From the NCBI RefSeq assembly GCF_021390335.1, contig NZ_JAJUXK010000001.1, forward strand, positions 868,001 through 932,000: a stretch of DNA of 64,000 nt. The letters are read 5' to 3'. The translations under genes were made by a program, and so were the position numbers. The notes beneath the pieces are model-generated. The model did no database searches. It saw only the letters and a list, made by a program, of their open reading frames with translations, and was not told the DNA's origin. Shown here one piece after another: positions 8,501-15,977 of this stretch (position 1 is the stretch's first letter; each line of letters starts with the position of its first letter). The stretch comes from Dyadobacter sp. CY343. GTDB lineage: Bacteria; Bacteroidota; Bacteroidia; Cytophagales; Spirosomataceae.

Positions 8501-8727
8501 TCACTGCCCTGACAGTCCAGGATAATGGGACTGGCATAGCCGAAGGCGACATTGATAAGATCTTTCATAAGTTCCACAGGCTCCAAACTGATCATGAAGG
8601 ACAGGGGATCGGGCTTTATCTGGCAAAGAAAATAATCGATGCTGCCGGTGGCAGTATCCGGGTGGAAAGCACTCCGGGTACGGGAAGCAAATTTGTGATC
8701 TATTTCCCGTTAGCCGGGCTGCAATAA
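5542..8727 (+). CDS. CheB-CheR-PAS-histidine kinase fusion protein
   Basis: This 1061-residue cytoplasmic sensor has four modules. A CheB methylesterase domain (1-190) keeps the catalytic S15 (GASAGG), H41 (VVVQHLS) and D133 (SGLGSDG). A CheR methyltransferase follows (about 205-480) with the SAM motif VTGCATGEEAYS and the CRNLLIYM motif. A long coiled coil (about 640-715) has NEEMQS-type heptads, then a PAS domain (about 720-830). The kinase core has an H-box (SHDLLGPL, H852) and a HATPase domain (NLVSNAIKY, DNGTGI, GQGIGLYLAKKI). No transmembrane segment is seen. Such fusions occur in Bacteroidota away from classical chemotaxis clusters. The response regulator at 9880 is the likely phosphoacceptor. 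The actual signal and any methylation target are unknown. Confidence 0.93.
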   Translation: MNSIEPNHIVAIGASAGGLDELISFFENTPLDGIAYVVVQHLSADYESRLAEVLSRYSKLTMVQAVEGTGIASNYVYVIPGDKFMTVKRGHLHLSDKTDVRGPHMTINTFLSSLAADCGPKAIGVILSGLGSDGSDGVKAIKKAGGMVIARNPQTTEFNSMPSNAIATGMVDFIVEPEAMPGAIEEYVKREIELLAAGISDGENMAGLIEIISQQLPLDFSDYKQSTILRRIKRRAAYNNFERLEAYLEFAKASPDEIEALAKDFLISVTAFFRDTEAFDVLEKRVLPSIIKSLSNGQEIRIWVTGCATGEEAYSMAILVRELLGEKIQDQQVKIFATDIDAAALAHASKGIYAAAIVSKMPQSYLEKYFVQEGEDYKVTAALRKMVIFSRHDLVKNPPYCNMHLISCRNLLIYMTPTLQQKIYHMLLFGLKPDGYLFLGSSENPSPILKSLKVIDKNAKIYKKLDAIPSVNFETFTLPDYTYHKPASLGVSQPETNKIPDRTLDGAIHETILNEEQRLLICVDENNKVLKSYGVTGRFLVQKILTSDLTELLPGPLNIAFKTACKKVSETLKKAVITGVQVQQGQETIKVNLSVSPMVYKGRPNGFLVIQFTQAEGSGLPAGAMQFDEKLYLDDYTNFLEQENKDLKEQLTAASEKLFALNENMQSFNEELLSANEEMQSTNEEMQSINEELHTINADYHLKNRELLELNDDLNNYFKSNINGQLFVSSDLRLMRFSPGTVRHINLLESDIGRPINNISTNFRFETLSDDITHVLDNGYPITREVQSNDGKWYQVMTMPYIQQLGNKRTGAIITFNDISSLKEIQHQLDKKNEILTRINGDLDNFVHTASHDLLGPLSNIGISIGLLTEMRADDQELRPILDILGNSVKKFGALIHDIGTVARIEDEGISTEMVDMNEILESILWSLGDKIKQSGAVITSDLKVGQILFSKKNLRSILFNLVSNAIKYRSEDTPVVTIQTSSVGEFTALTVQDNGTGIAEGDIDKIFHKFHRLQTDHEGQGIGLYLAKKIIDAAGGSIRVESTPGTGSKFVIYFPLAGLQ

Positions 8728-8787
8728 TAGACTGCTAATGAGTGCTACGGTTTACCAAGATCATCCACGCTCTATCACCAAATTACT

Positions 8788-9807
8788 ATGGCAAAAAACA
8801 AACCGGCCCCGTCAGGAAAAGTTGTAGTCATCGGCACGTCTGCCGGCGGCCTTAATGCATTGAAAACATTAATCAATCAACTGCAAGAAGATTTTCCAGC
8901 GCCGATACTGGTTGTCCAGCATATTTCAGCGGACGCGACGGGCAGCGTTCTTTTGGACCTGCTTAACAAGCAGACTAATATCCACTGTGAGCATGCCGTA
9001 AATGGGGAGATCCTTAAAAACGGACATTTGTATCTGGCACCTTCTGATCACCATCTAATGATCAGTGACGACCAGAAGATCCTTGTCACCAAAGGCGCGC
9101 AGGAAAACCGCTCGCGTCCAGCGATTGATCCATTGTTCCGCTCGGCTGCTGTTGTATTTGGCAGCAACGTAATTGGGATCTTGTTAACGGGTTATCTGGA
9201 TGATGGCACAGCCGGGATGATCGCTATCAAGCGGTGCGGCGGTACGTGCATAGTTCAAGATCCGGCAGATGCAGAATATCCTGATATGCCTGCCAATGCC
9301 ATCAAACAGGTCGATGTTGATTTTTGCTTGCCCCTCATGGAAATGGGCGGTTTATTGTATCAGCTCCTGGCGGTAAAACCAGAAAAAAGGAAGCCTATTC
9401 CCCAAGATATAATGATCGAAGCAAAAATTGCCAAACGCGTGTTAAGCGATTTACCGGCTGTTAATTCCCTCGGAGATCAGGTGCCTTTCAATTGCCCGGG
9501 TTGTGGCGGTGTGCTATGGAAAGTAGACAAAGGCCCCTTAACGCGTTACCGCTGCCACACAGGCCACGCTTATACTGCGCAAGCCTTAATCGCCGAGCAG
9601 ACTTTGAAAATTGAAGAGACGATGTGGACAGCCCTTCGCATGTTTGAGGAAAGGAGAAATCTTTTAACCACTTTTGCCAAAGAACAGAGTGGGGCAATCA
9701 AAAAATCGGCGCTCGAAAGAGCAGAACTGTCCCAGGTACACATTGACCGGATTAAAGCAATCCTGCTTGCTGATGACAAGGGGACTGCTCAGGATACACC
9801 CACTTAA
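8788..9807 (+). CDS. cheB: Stand-alone CheB-type methylesterase with a C-terminal Cys/His motif
   Basis: The 339-residue protein lacks the usual N-terminal receiver domain. The methylesterase domain (about 8-195) keeps the Ser (GTSAGGL), His (VVQHISA) and Asp (LTGYLDDGTAG) triad. The C-terminal part (about 225-320) has CPGCGG and RCHTGHAY, a probable zinc-binding pair, followed by helices (MFEERRNLLTTFA). This domain layout is common in CheB-like proteins outside chemotaxis operons. It starts 60 bases after the fusion kinase and probably belongs to the same operon. It may demethylate, or deamidate, a protein modified by the fused CheR domain. Confidence 0.9.
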   Translation: MAKNKPAPSGKVVVIGTSAGGLNALKTLINQLQEDFPAPILVVQHISADATGSVLLDLLNKQTNIHCEHAVNGEILKNGHLYLAPSDHHLMISDDQKILVTKGAQENRSRPAIDPLFRSAAVVFGSNVIGILLTGYLDDGTAGMIAIKRCGGTCIVQDPADAEYPDMPANAIKQVDVDFCLPLMEMGGLLYQLLAVKPEKRKPIPQDIMIEAKIAKRVLSDLPAVNSLGDQVPFNCPGCGGVLWKVDKGPLTRYRCHTGHAYTAQALIAEQTLKIEETMWTALRMFEERRNLLTTFAKEQSGAIKKSALERAELSQVHIDRIKAILLADDKGTAQDTPT

Positions 9808-9879
9808 CTAACTTAGACGTGCAGTGGGCATACTGATTAGTCGTGTAAATCAGGGTTGTAATCAAACATTAAAACACTT

Positions 9880-10314
9880 ATGAACAAAAAAGGACCTATT
9901 GTAATTATAGAAGATGACATGGACGACCAGGATATCCTGTCTGAAATCTTTAAAGAACTGAACTATAAGAATGAGCTGGTTTTCTTTGGAGACGGTGTAC
10001 AAGCTTTGGAGTACTTGACATATATAGATATTGAACCTTTTCTTGTCCTTTCTGACATAAACATGCCCAAATTAAATGGGATGGAATTATATGAAAAAAT
10101 TCATAACAACGAAGATTTGAGATTGAAATCCATCCCATATCTTTTCTTTTCTACAAGTGCAGAACAAGAGCATGTAATCAATGCTTATTCAAGGTCTATT
10201 CAAGGATTCTTTATCAAGCCAAGTAATTACGATAAATTGAAAAAAATGATAGTCAAAATTGTAGAGTACTGGCAAGAATGTGAATCACCTAACTACATCA
10301 AAAATGCTCAATAG
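9880..10314 (+). CDS. Single-domain response regulator
   Basis: A 144-residue receiver domain without an output domain. The acidic pocket (IIEDDMDD, E11-D13), phosphoacceptor D59 (LSDINMPKLNG), switch Thr/Ser (FFSTSAEQE) and conserved Lys (FFIKPSNY) are all present. It sits 72 bases after the CheB gene and is the probable phosphorylation partner of the fusion kinase. Such single-domain regulators often act as Rcp1-like partners of PAS or phytochrome kinases. Codon use here is more AT-rich than in the two upstream genes. Confidence 0.9.
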   Translation: MNKKGPIVIIEDDMDDQDILSEIFKELNYKNELVFFGDGVQALEYLTYIDIEPFLVLSDINMPKLNGMELYEKIHNNEDLRLKSIPYLFFSTSAEQEHVINAYSRSIQGFFIKPSNYDKLKKMIVKIVEYWQECESPNYIKNAQ

Positions 10315-10508
10315 CAAATTTTGATATAGTGGAACTTTGAGCGAATCAGTAGGGCGGGATAAAGGAGTATGCCGTCAATGATGTAGTAGCCATGTTTCAG
10401 AGTCATCTCCTTGCAAACCTTCTGATTCATTCGCTTCCGGAGCATTATCGGGTACTCGCACGAATCATTAACTTTGGAAGCTAGGATAAACTTGGTTGAG
10501 AGTGCCAT
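10308..10508 (-). pseudogene. Possible remnant of a tyrosine recombinase N-terminal domain
   Basis: A 66-codon minus-strand frame starts at 10508, about 125 bases from the right attachment site, where an integrase gene would lie. Its first 45 residues (TKFILASKVNDSCEYPIMLR, then MTLKHGYYI) loosely follow the arm-binding start of Bacteroidota integrases (KFIL, PIYLR, LGYxI). The catalytic domain is absent and the end overlaps the response regulator gene. The similarity is weak and judged by eye. Confidence 0.3.
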
Positions 10509-10534
10509 CAGTGCATATTTTGATCAAAATTAGG

Positions 10535-10551
10535 TCGAACATAGGTCGAAC
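10535..10551 (+). repeat. Island-end repeat, right copy
   Basis: Exact 17-base copy of 4870-4886 in direct orientation, 81 bases inside the right attachment site. It also lies just upstream of the putative integrase remnant. Confidence 0.55.
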
Positions 10552-10632
10552 ATTTCCTGTCTAAGGATAATTAAGCAAACTTAAAGAAAATCAATTAACT
10601 GACTAATATTCAATATGTTAGACTGTTTTTTA

Positions 10633-10652
10633 TCGAATCCGATATTCTCCAC
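10633..10652 (+). repeat. Right attachment site (attR core)
   Basis: Exact 20-base copy of the tRNA-Ala 3' end (4800-4819). The flanks differ on both sides (A at 10632 against T at 4799; A at 10653 against C at 4820), so the repeat boundary is sharp. No tRNA structure surrounds this copy. Confidence 0.78.
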
Positions 10653-10669
10653 AAACTAATTTTAAGCTT

Positions 10670-10698
10670 AAAAACCTTTCAGACCGGAAGGTTTTTCT
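10670..10698 (+). terminator. Intrinsic terminator, probably the original one of tRNA-Ala
   Basis: AAAAACCTT...AAGGTTTTT hairpin with a following pyrimidine-rich tract, 18 bases beyond attR. In an island-free chromosome it would lie just downstream of tRNA-Ala, so it appears displaced by the insertion. It may now serve the convergent gene at 10720 in part. Confidence 0.6.
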
Positions 10699-10719
10699 GT
10701 TTCTGGTATAAACCCAATG

Positions 10720-11664
10720 CTAGTATCTGATCAACTCTGTTTGCCAACTTTTTACACTGGTTAAAAGTTGTTCAGAAGCCTCAATCTCTATCTTTCTTGC
10801 AGAGACACTCTCAATATTAAAGCCGAACGGGACATTTTTTTGCCGACAGAATTTCGCGATATCCCTTGCAATATCAAGACAGATATGAATGGATTTTTCC
10901 AGCATGTTTTCACTTTGGCTGAGCTCTTCGGAAAGATGATCAGGAACATTAATTCCCAGCCAATTTAGAAACTGCAGCGTTTTAGCCGAGCCACAGGGTG
11001 TTAATGTGAAAATTATGTACGGTACTTGTAGTCCTCTGATTTCGCACTCGGCTGATAGATCAGTGACGAGTTTCTGCATATATTCCAGGTTATAGACACA
11101 CTGGGTTATGAAATAGGAGCAGCCCTCGGAAGCTTTTCTCAGCAATCGAATGTGCTCTGCGTTATCGGATGAATGTCTTTCTGCGATTGCTACTCCTCCA
11201 AGCATTCCTCCGGTCTGGGCTTCATTCCAAAGGTTATACGCGTCTTTTAAATGCATAACAGCTTTTTCGTCCCGGGAGGGAAGGCCAACAAGGACAAGTG
11301 AATCGGCTGCGGATGTTGATGACATGATATTCCGCATTTGCTCTGGATTACGCTTGCCTACGGAACAGTAAACAATCTTGGAGATTCCCGATATGTGAAT
11401 GTACTGATCGGCGAATGTCCATGCATCCAGTGTTGGTGTGAATGGGAAGGGGCGCTGCTGGGAAGTCCGGGATGTTTCATCCTGCAAATCGTAAATGACA
11501 AGTCCGTCGGCACCGAGCGCCATAACCCTGTCACTCTGCACTTTGCCAATTTCTCTGATCCTTTCTTCCGGACTTTCCAGTCTTGGAGGTGTAATGCCGT
11601 ACAAGATAATTCCAGATTCCCGATTGGCTAGTTTGGTTATAAACATTGCATACAATTTAGTCAT
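10720..11664 (-). CDS. Methylenetetrahydrofolate reductase-like protein
   Basis: The 314-residue protein follows the MetF TIM-barrel pattern: an early GIILYGITPPR strand, KIVYCSVGKRNPEQM, SLVLVGLPSR, GGVAIAERH, YFITQCVYN and IFTLTPCGSAKTLQFLNWLG. MetF proteins reduce methylene-THF to methyl-THF with FAD, feeding methionine synthase. Several canonical MetF residues cannot be placed with confidence, so this may be one of the distant MetF-like proteins found in actinobacteria and Bacteroidota. The start could instead be the Met at residue 7. It stands alone on the minus strand. The 300-base stretch upstream shows only a terminator for the next gene. Confidence 0.7.
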   Translation of the reverse strand: MTKLYAMFITKLANRESGIILYGITPPRLESPEERIREIGKVQSDRVMALGADGLVIYDLQDETSRTSQQRPFPFTPTLDAWTFADQYIHISGISKIVYCSVGKRNPEQMRNIMSSTSAADSLVLVGLPSRDEKAVMHLKDAYNLWNEAQTGGMLGGVAIAERHSSDNAEHIRLLRKASEGCSYFITQCVYNLEYMQKLVTDLSAECEIRGLQVPYIIFTLTPCGSAKTLQFLNWLGINVPDHLSEELSQSENMLEKSIHICLDIARDIAKFCRQKNVPFGFNIESVSARKIEIEASEQLLTSVKSWQTELIRY

Positions 11665-11918
11665 GCAATTTAACCCGGGAGGTCGAAAAAACCTTGGAAG
11701 TGACTGTTAGGTTCGATTTCGAGGCTAGTTTGGTAGAGGAAAATGTGTGTCTAAATACGTCTGGAATCCTTAGAAACGGGGTACCGGATCGCCCTTTTCC
11801 AGACATAGGATAAGGTATTTAAGTGCAATGGTCACTGGCTGAGGTCAGTCGGTTTTGCCATATAAGCGTTCGCATAACGTTGATAACATGCATTAATATC
11901 TTTCCAGGCAGAAATACA

Positions 11919-11949
11919 AAGAGGCGGCAAGTGATCCTGGCCGCCTCTC
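11919..11949 (-). terminator. Terminator of the manganese catalase gene
   Basis: AGAGGCGGC...GCCGCCTCT inverted repeat 20 bases after the catalase stop, followed on the minus strand by TTTGTATTT. The stretch 11665-11918 beyond it has no recognisable gene. Confidence 0.65.
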
Positions 11950-11969
11950 TGCTGTTCGTCTGACATCAA

Positions 11970-12839
11970 CTAACCTGTGATAATGTCTTTCACTTTATCC
12001 AGAAAGTCTGAGTCAGGCTTTACACCTTGCTCAATTTGTCCATGAATCTCCTTGTCTGCCGGCGCCAGCATAGGTTCGCCTCCTGTAGGGACCGCCTTCT
12101 CGAACGTAAATATGCCTTTACCGTCGATCGAAGTGCCTTCGGTCCATCGTCCGCTGGCCGTGGTGGCGCCAATGCTTGTGCTGATGAAGCTGTAAGCCAC
12201 ATTCTCATTCTGCAAATTCGCCGGGAAACTGTTCGGAATGGGATGGGTATCTGGTCCAAGCTCTTCCAGTACCGCCATCCATTGGTTCTGGTGCATGGTG
12301 TCACGTGCAATCAAAAAGGATAGCATATCCTTCATACCCGCGTCGTCGGTCATTTCATACAGACGCGTGGCCAGTACCCTTCCCGTCGCTTCGGCCATTA
12401 CATTTGCGTGCATATCGGCTGCGATATTCCCGCTGCCTACCACCCAGGAGCCATTAAATGGGACACCATTAGCATCGCATGCCATTGCGCCCAGGCCGGC
12501 AGACAAGATATGTCGCGGGTCGCGTCCGCCCATTACAGCTTCCACCATCGGGTTGCTCATCGCCATTTCGTCTTTCAATGCGCTGGACGAGCCTTCCAGA
12601 TTCAGGCATACAGCCGTGGCCAGCATTTCAATATGCGCAATTTCTTCGGTCCCTGTTTCCAGAAGCATGTCCCTGTACTTCTTGGGCCCCCGCGAATTCC
12701 AGGCTTGAAAAAGATACTGCAGACATACACGCATCTCGCCTTCTATCCCTCCGATAGCTTGCTGAAGAAGTTTTGCAAATTGAGGGTTTGGCTTGTCAAC
12801 CCTTACATTGTACTGAAGTTTTCCATCGTGATAAAACAT
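11970..12839 (-). CDS. Manganese (non-haem) catalase
   Basis: This 289-residue protein disproportionates hydrogen peroxide at a dimanganese centre held in a ferritin-like four-helix bundle. The ligands can be matched to the well-studied Lactobacillus enzyme: E35 (GIEGEMR), E66 and H69 (TGTEEIAHIE), E150 (VMAEATGR) and H183 (RDTMHQNQW). The length is normal. The start at MFYHDGKLQYNVR is the usual family N-terminus. It is a cytoplasmic stress enzyme with no signal peptide, and stands alone between terminator and the DedA gene. Confidence 0.93.
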   Translation of the reverse strand: MFYHDGKLQYNVRVDKPNPQFAKLLQQAIGGIEGEMRVCLQYLFQAWNSRGPKKYRDMLLETGTEEIAHIEMLATAVCLNLEGSSSALKDEMAMSNPMVEAVMGGRDPRHILSAGLGAMACDANGVPFNGSWVVGSGNIAADMHANVMAEATGRVLATRLYEMTDDAGMKDMLSFLIARDTMHQNQWMAVLEELGPDTHPIPNSFPANLQNENVAYSFISTSIGATTASGRWTEGTSIDGKGIFTFEKAVPTGGEPMLAPADKEIHGQIEQGVKPDSDFLDKVKDIITG

Positions 12840-12906
12840 TCAAGAAAAATTTAGGTGAGAAATGGCGCGGGCTACATAAAAACTGTACCAGTATCCCTCA
12901 GAGTGC

Positions 12907-13518
12907 TCATTTACCTTTTTTTCTTTTAATTAAATTTCTGACGAGCTGAACCGCGTAGAGCAGGAGCAAGCCGATGATGATGAAATTGAATACCTTTCCC
13001 ACCATGTCGAAGGCACCCTGATATTTGTTCCCGAAATAAAAAGCGGCGAAAAAGACAAGCGACGACCAGATTAGTGTACCGACAAAGGTGTAAATCAGGA
13101 ATTTAGCGGGTTTCATCGCTACCAATCCCGCCGGGATGGATATGAAAGTTCTGAAAGTTGGTACCATTCTTCCCCAGAAAACCGCCGCGGTAGCGTGCTT
13201 ATCAAAGAACCGGAGCGCTTTTTGGTAGGATTTTTCCGAAAGTCCGACCCACATACCCTTTTTGCTGATCCATTTTTCCAAACGATCATGGCCCACTTTA
13301 TTTCCTACCCAATACCAGAAACCTGCACCCGCCAATGAGCCGATAGTCGCAGAAAGGACCGCCAGAAATGGGTTTAACTCGCCCTGGGCTGCGGTAATAC
13401 CGCTGATTGACAGGATGATTTCTGACGGCAGCGGAGGGAAAACGTTTTCCAGAAGCATCAGGAGAAAGATTGCGAAGTAACCTGCTTGGTTAATAAATTC
13501 TTCGATTAGAGAGGTCAT
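12907..13518 (-). CDS. DedA family membrane protein (SNARE-associated/VTT domain)
   Basis: A polytopic inner membrane protein of about 203 residues. The family features are present: NVFPPLPSEIIL with the conserved acidic residue, GSLAGAGFWYWVGNKVG, and the GRMVPTFRTFISIPAG motif with conserved arginines, followed by two more membrane helices and a basic tail. DedA/VTT proteins are linked to undecaprenyl-phosphate and phospholipid flipping and to envelope integrity. I prefer the start at MTSLIEEF (13518) over the Met eight residues upstream because it matches the family N-terminus. Confidence 0.9.
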   Translation of the reverse strand: MTSLIEEFINQAGYFAIFLLMLLENVFPPLPSEIILSISGITAAQGELNPFLAVLSATIGSLAGAGFWYWVGNKVGHDRLEKWISKKGMWVGLSEKSYQKALRFFDKHATAAVFWGRMVPTFRTFISIPAGLVAMKPAKFLIYTFVGTLIWSSLVFFAAFYFGNKYQGAFDMVGKVFNFIIIGLLLLYAVQLVRNLIKRKKGK

Positions 13519-13679
13519 ATTTGGAAGCGAAGCGAATTTCAAAAAGGTGCCAGTTTTAAAAATGGTGCCACTAGCGTTTTTGATTATGTATAATTTTATT
13601 CTTTTTCAAATTCAGAATTTGAACTATTGCTGCTCGCCTAGCCTTGCATAGTACATATCCATATAACAAGTATGTTCTG

Positions 13680-14270
13680 GTGAAAAGTAGAAAATCCTAT
13701 ACAAGCCTGATTTCTGCGCTGCTGGTCTGGCTGCTGTGGACACCCTGCATAGGGCAAAAAAAGTATGAACATGAGTTCAGCATTAAGTCGGACGCAGTTC
13801 CGCAAGCAGCAGCCGACTTCGTTTCTTCGGTGTTCAAGAAATCAAAAATCCATTGGTACGGGGAAGAAAGTCTTACAGGGAAATCAATAGAGGCGAAACT
13901 GAAACATGCGGGCAGGCGGTATAGTATCGAATTCGATGAATCAGGGACTATTCAGGACGTTGAAATATTGTCGGGTATCAATGATATGCAGCCTGATAGT
14001 CGGGCGAAATTGAAGGAGAACCTGAATAAGGAGTTTTCGCATTATAAAATCGTGAAAACCCAGCTTCATTGGAAGGGCCCGGTGGACGCATTGAAAGAAT
14101 CGGTGATTCAAAACATTGCTGCAAAGGGTGTGCTGACCAGATATGAGCTGGTGTTGAAGGGCTCCAAAGGTAAAACGGAAAGTTATTATGAAGTACTGGC
14201 CGAAGAAAACGGAACGATCGTGAGTGTCCACCAGATCGTTCAACGCAACACTGATAATCTGATTTTTTGA
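13680..14270 (+). CDS. Secreted PepSY-like protein, function unknown
   Basis: From a GTG at 13680 the product has a basic start and hydrophobic signal peptide (SLISALLVWLLWTPCIG), then about 170 periplasmic residues. Short repeated alpha-beta units can be discerned (IEAKLKHAGRRYSIEFDESG; later VLKGSKGKTESYYEVLAEEN), which recall the PepSY-like putative inhibitor fold of Bacteroidota secreted proteins. A TTG 12 codons upstream is an alternative start. The following gene overlaps its stop by one base (TGATG), so the two are probably translated together. Confidence 0.72.
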   Translation: MKSRKSYTSLISALLVWLLWTPCIGQKKYEHEFSIKSDAVPQAAADFVSSVFKKSKIHWYGEESLTGKSIEAKLKHAGRRYSIEFDESGTIQDVEILSGINDMQPDSRAKLKENLNKEFSHYKIVKTQLHWKGPVDALKESVIQNIAAKGVLTRYELVLKGSKGKTESYYEVLAEENGTIVSVHQIVQRNTDNLIF

Positions 14271-14956
14271 TGTACAGATCTGGTATTACCTCTCTCCTTC
14301 TACTGTTTATCTTACCGGTTGCCGTATTTGGTCAGTCCAGTTTCCGCACTGGTACGCTTCCTCAACTTAATGTGAATATCAAACTTGCGGAGGGCTGGAA
14401 GCTGAACACAAAGCTGGAAGCCCGGCAGATATTTTTTGAAAAGGAGCCCGGATCAGCCACCAGCCGTCAATTACGGTACGAAAGGACCGATCTGAGCACG
14501 GTACTCACCAGGAAGATCTCGGCCGATAACACAATTGGAGCGGGCTATCTGGTCAGGCACGAAGGCAGCGAATTTACCCACCGCCTTATTCAGCAGTTCA
14601 GTAATGTTAAAAACTTCGAAGTGATCAGCCTCGCGCACAGGATCGTGACCGATGAAACATTCAGTCCGGACGAACCGGTGGAATTTCGGGCGCGGTACCG
14701 TGTGGGGATAGAAATGCCGCTGAACGGCCGGCAGGTCGACCCCAGGGAATTTTATAGTAAAGTTAATAACGAGTATCTCGGGTTGTGGTCAGATGGCGAA
14801 GCGGACCTTGAAATCCGTGGGTTACTTGCTTTGGGATACAATGCCACCGACAGTAATAAAATAGAGCTTGGATTTGAATACCGGGTGAATGAGTTCGATA
14901 ATCCGGCAAAAGCCCAGCAGTTCTGGCTGACAATCGGATGGTTTGTTAGTATTTGA
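14270..14956 (+). CDS. DUF2490-like outer membrane beta-barrel protein
   Basis: This 228-residue protein has a cleavable signal (SGITSLLLLFILPVAVFG) and then alternating amphipathic strands typical of a small barrel (LNVNIKLAEGWKLNTKLEAR, FRARYRVGIEMPL), ending in the strand FWLTIGWFVSI with the hydrophobic terminus of outer membrane proteins. The pattern matches DUF2490 proteins, whose role is unknown. ATG 14270 overlaps the previous stop, which suggests a two-gene operon of secreted and outer membrane proteins. Confidence 0.78.
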   Translation: MYRSGITSLLLLFILPVAVFGQSSFRTGTLPQLNVNIKLAEGWKLNTKLEARQIFFEKEPGSATSRQLRYERTDLSTVLTRKISADNTIGAGYLVRHEGSEFTHRLIQQFSNVKNFEVISLAHRIVTDETFSPDEPVEFRARYRVGIEMPLNGRQVDPREFYSKVNNEYLGLWSDGEADLEIRGLLALGYNATDSNKIELGFEYRVNEFDNPAKAQQFWLTIGWFVSI

Positions 14957-15022
14957 ATCCGACCCGCAGAAACGCCGGAAGGAAGTAATCGACAAGAAAT
15001 TAGCGTAGATATTTCAATAAAA

Positions 15023-15062
15023 TCAGTAAGCCCGGTCGTAGTTTGGCCGGGCTTACTGATTA
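15023..15062. terminator. Bidirectional terminator between convergent genes
   Basis: Near-perfect inverted repeat AATCAGTAAGCCCGG...CCGGGCTTACTGATT between the DUF2490-like gene (+) and the repeat protein (-). It can serve both strands. Confidence 0.75.
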
Positions 15063-15078
15063 TGCGTCTTTTCTGATT

Positions 15079-15816
15079 TTAGTCATTTGTGGTTCCTGCG
15101 CCACCTCCGGTATTGCTACCTTGTTTGTTCTTCCGTTTCTTCGATTTTTTGGAATCATCCGGGGTTCCTGTTCCTCTTGAATCCTGGCCCACAGTGCTCT
15201 GACTGCCAGAGGTTCCCGATGCTCCTGCGCCAGAGGTACCGGTAGTACTGCCAGTTCCGGAGCTGCCGGTGGAGGTTCCTGATTGGCTCTGACCGCCGGT
15301 AGTTGATGTACCTGTGCTGCCCGATGTTCCGGTTGTACCCGAAGTTCCGGTAGTTCCTGTCCCCGAGCTGCTAGTGGAGCTACCCGATTGGCTCTGACCG
15401 CCGGTAGATGATGAACCTGTACTGCCCGAAGTTCCGGTTCCGGTAGCGCCCGAAGTTCCAGTAGCTCCGGTGGTTCCCTGCACCTGGCTGCCGCCGGTTT
15501 GTCCGGTTCCTGAAGTGCTGCTGGAATTTCCTGTCTGGCCCTGACTACCGGTAGTACCCGATGTTCCGGTAGTACCTGATGTTCCGGTAGTACCGGATGT
15601 TCCGGTGTTACCTGTTCCCTGGACCTGGCTGCCGCTGGACTGCCCGGTTGTTCCGTTGGTAGATGAACCGCTCTTGTTTTTGTCTGTACCTTGCGTCGAA
15701 GTGCCGCCTTGATTTGTTGTCTGGTTCTGCTGCGAACTCGTTCCGGTCGATTGTGCGTAAGATGTGCCCGCTGCAAGTAACAGGAACATTGAAACACTTA
15801 GGATTACCTTTTTCAT
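15079..15816 (-). CDS. Secreted Gly/Ser/Thr-rich repeat protein
   Basis: From ATG 15816 a clear signal peptide (MKKVILSVSMFLLLAAGTSYAQ) leads into about 200 residues made almost only of Gly, Ser, Thr and Gln. GTSGTTGTSG-type units and a longer unit (TGGQSQSGSSTSSSGTG and variants) recur. The tail is basic (DDSKKSKKRKNKQG). The region is surely disordered and extracytoplasmic. The underlying DNA is a tandem repeat (about 15200-15640) prone to copy-number change. There is no known domain; a matrix, surface or spacer role is only a guess. The first 19 codons of the longer frame do not look coding. Confidence 0.75.
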   Translation of the reverse strand: MKKVILSVSMFLLLAAGTSYAQSTGTSSQQNQTTNQGGTSTQGTDKNKSGSSTNGTTGQSSGSQVQGTGNTGTSGTTGTSGTTGTSGTTGSQGQTGNSSSTSGTGQTGGSQVQGTTGATGTSGATGTGTSGSTGSSSTGGQSQSGSSTSSSGTGTTGTSGTTGTSGSTGTSTTGGQSQSGTSTGSSGTGSTTGTSGAGASGTSGSQSTVGQDSRGTGTPDDSKKSKKRKNKQGSNTGGGAGTTND

Positions 15817-15977
15817 TTTTTCTTTTAGTTTTTGATGTGACGAATATGCTTCAGACCTGAAGCGGCAACGCATTTATAAAAACTGTTCCCGCGAAATCTG
15901 TGGATAAAAATCTCATCGCAGATTTATCTTGCTCGCATTCATCATATTGTAGAAAACCTGAGACCCGGTACCTGCTT

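Noticed and set aside
12238..12854. Long plus-strand frames opposite manganese catalase
   Set aside because: Antisense to a gene with all metal ligands present; GC-biased shadow frames.
15060..15797. Minus-strand frame with Arg/Pro/Glu-rich repeats (VLPEH-like units)
   Set aside because: It is the shifted frame of the repeat DNA encoding the Gly/Ser/Thr protein, which has the signal peptide.
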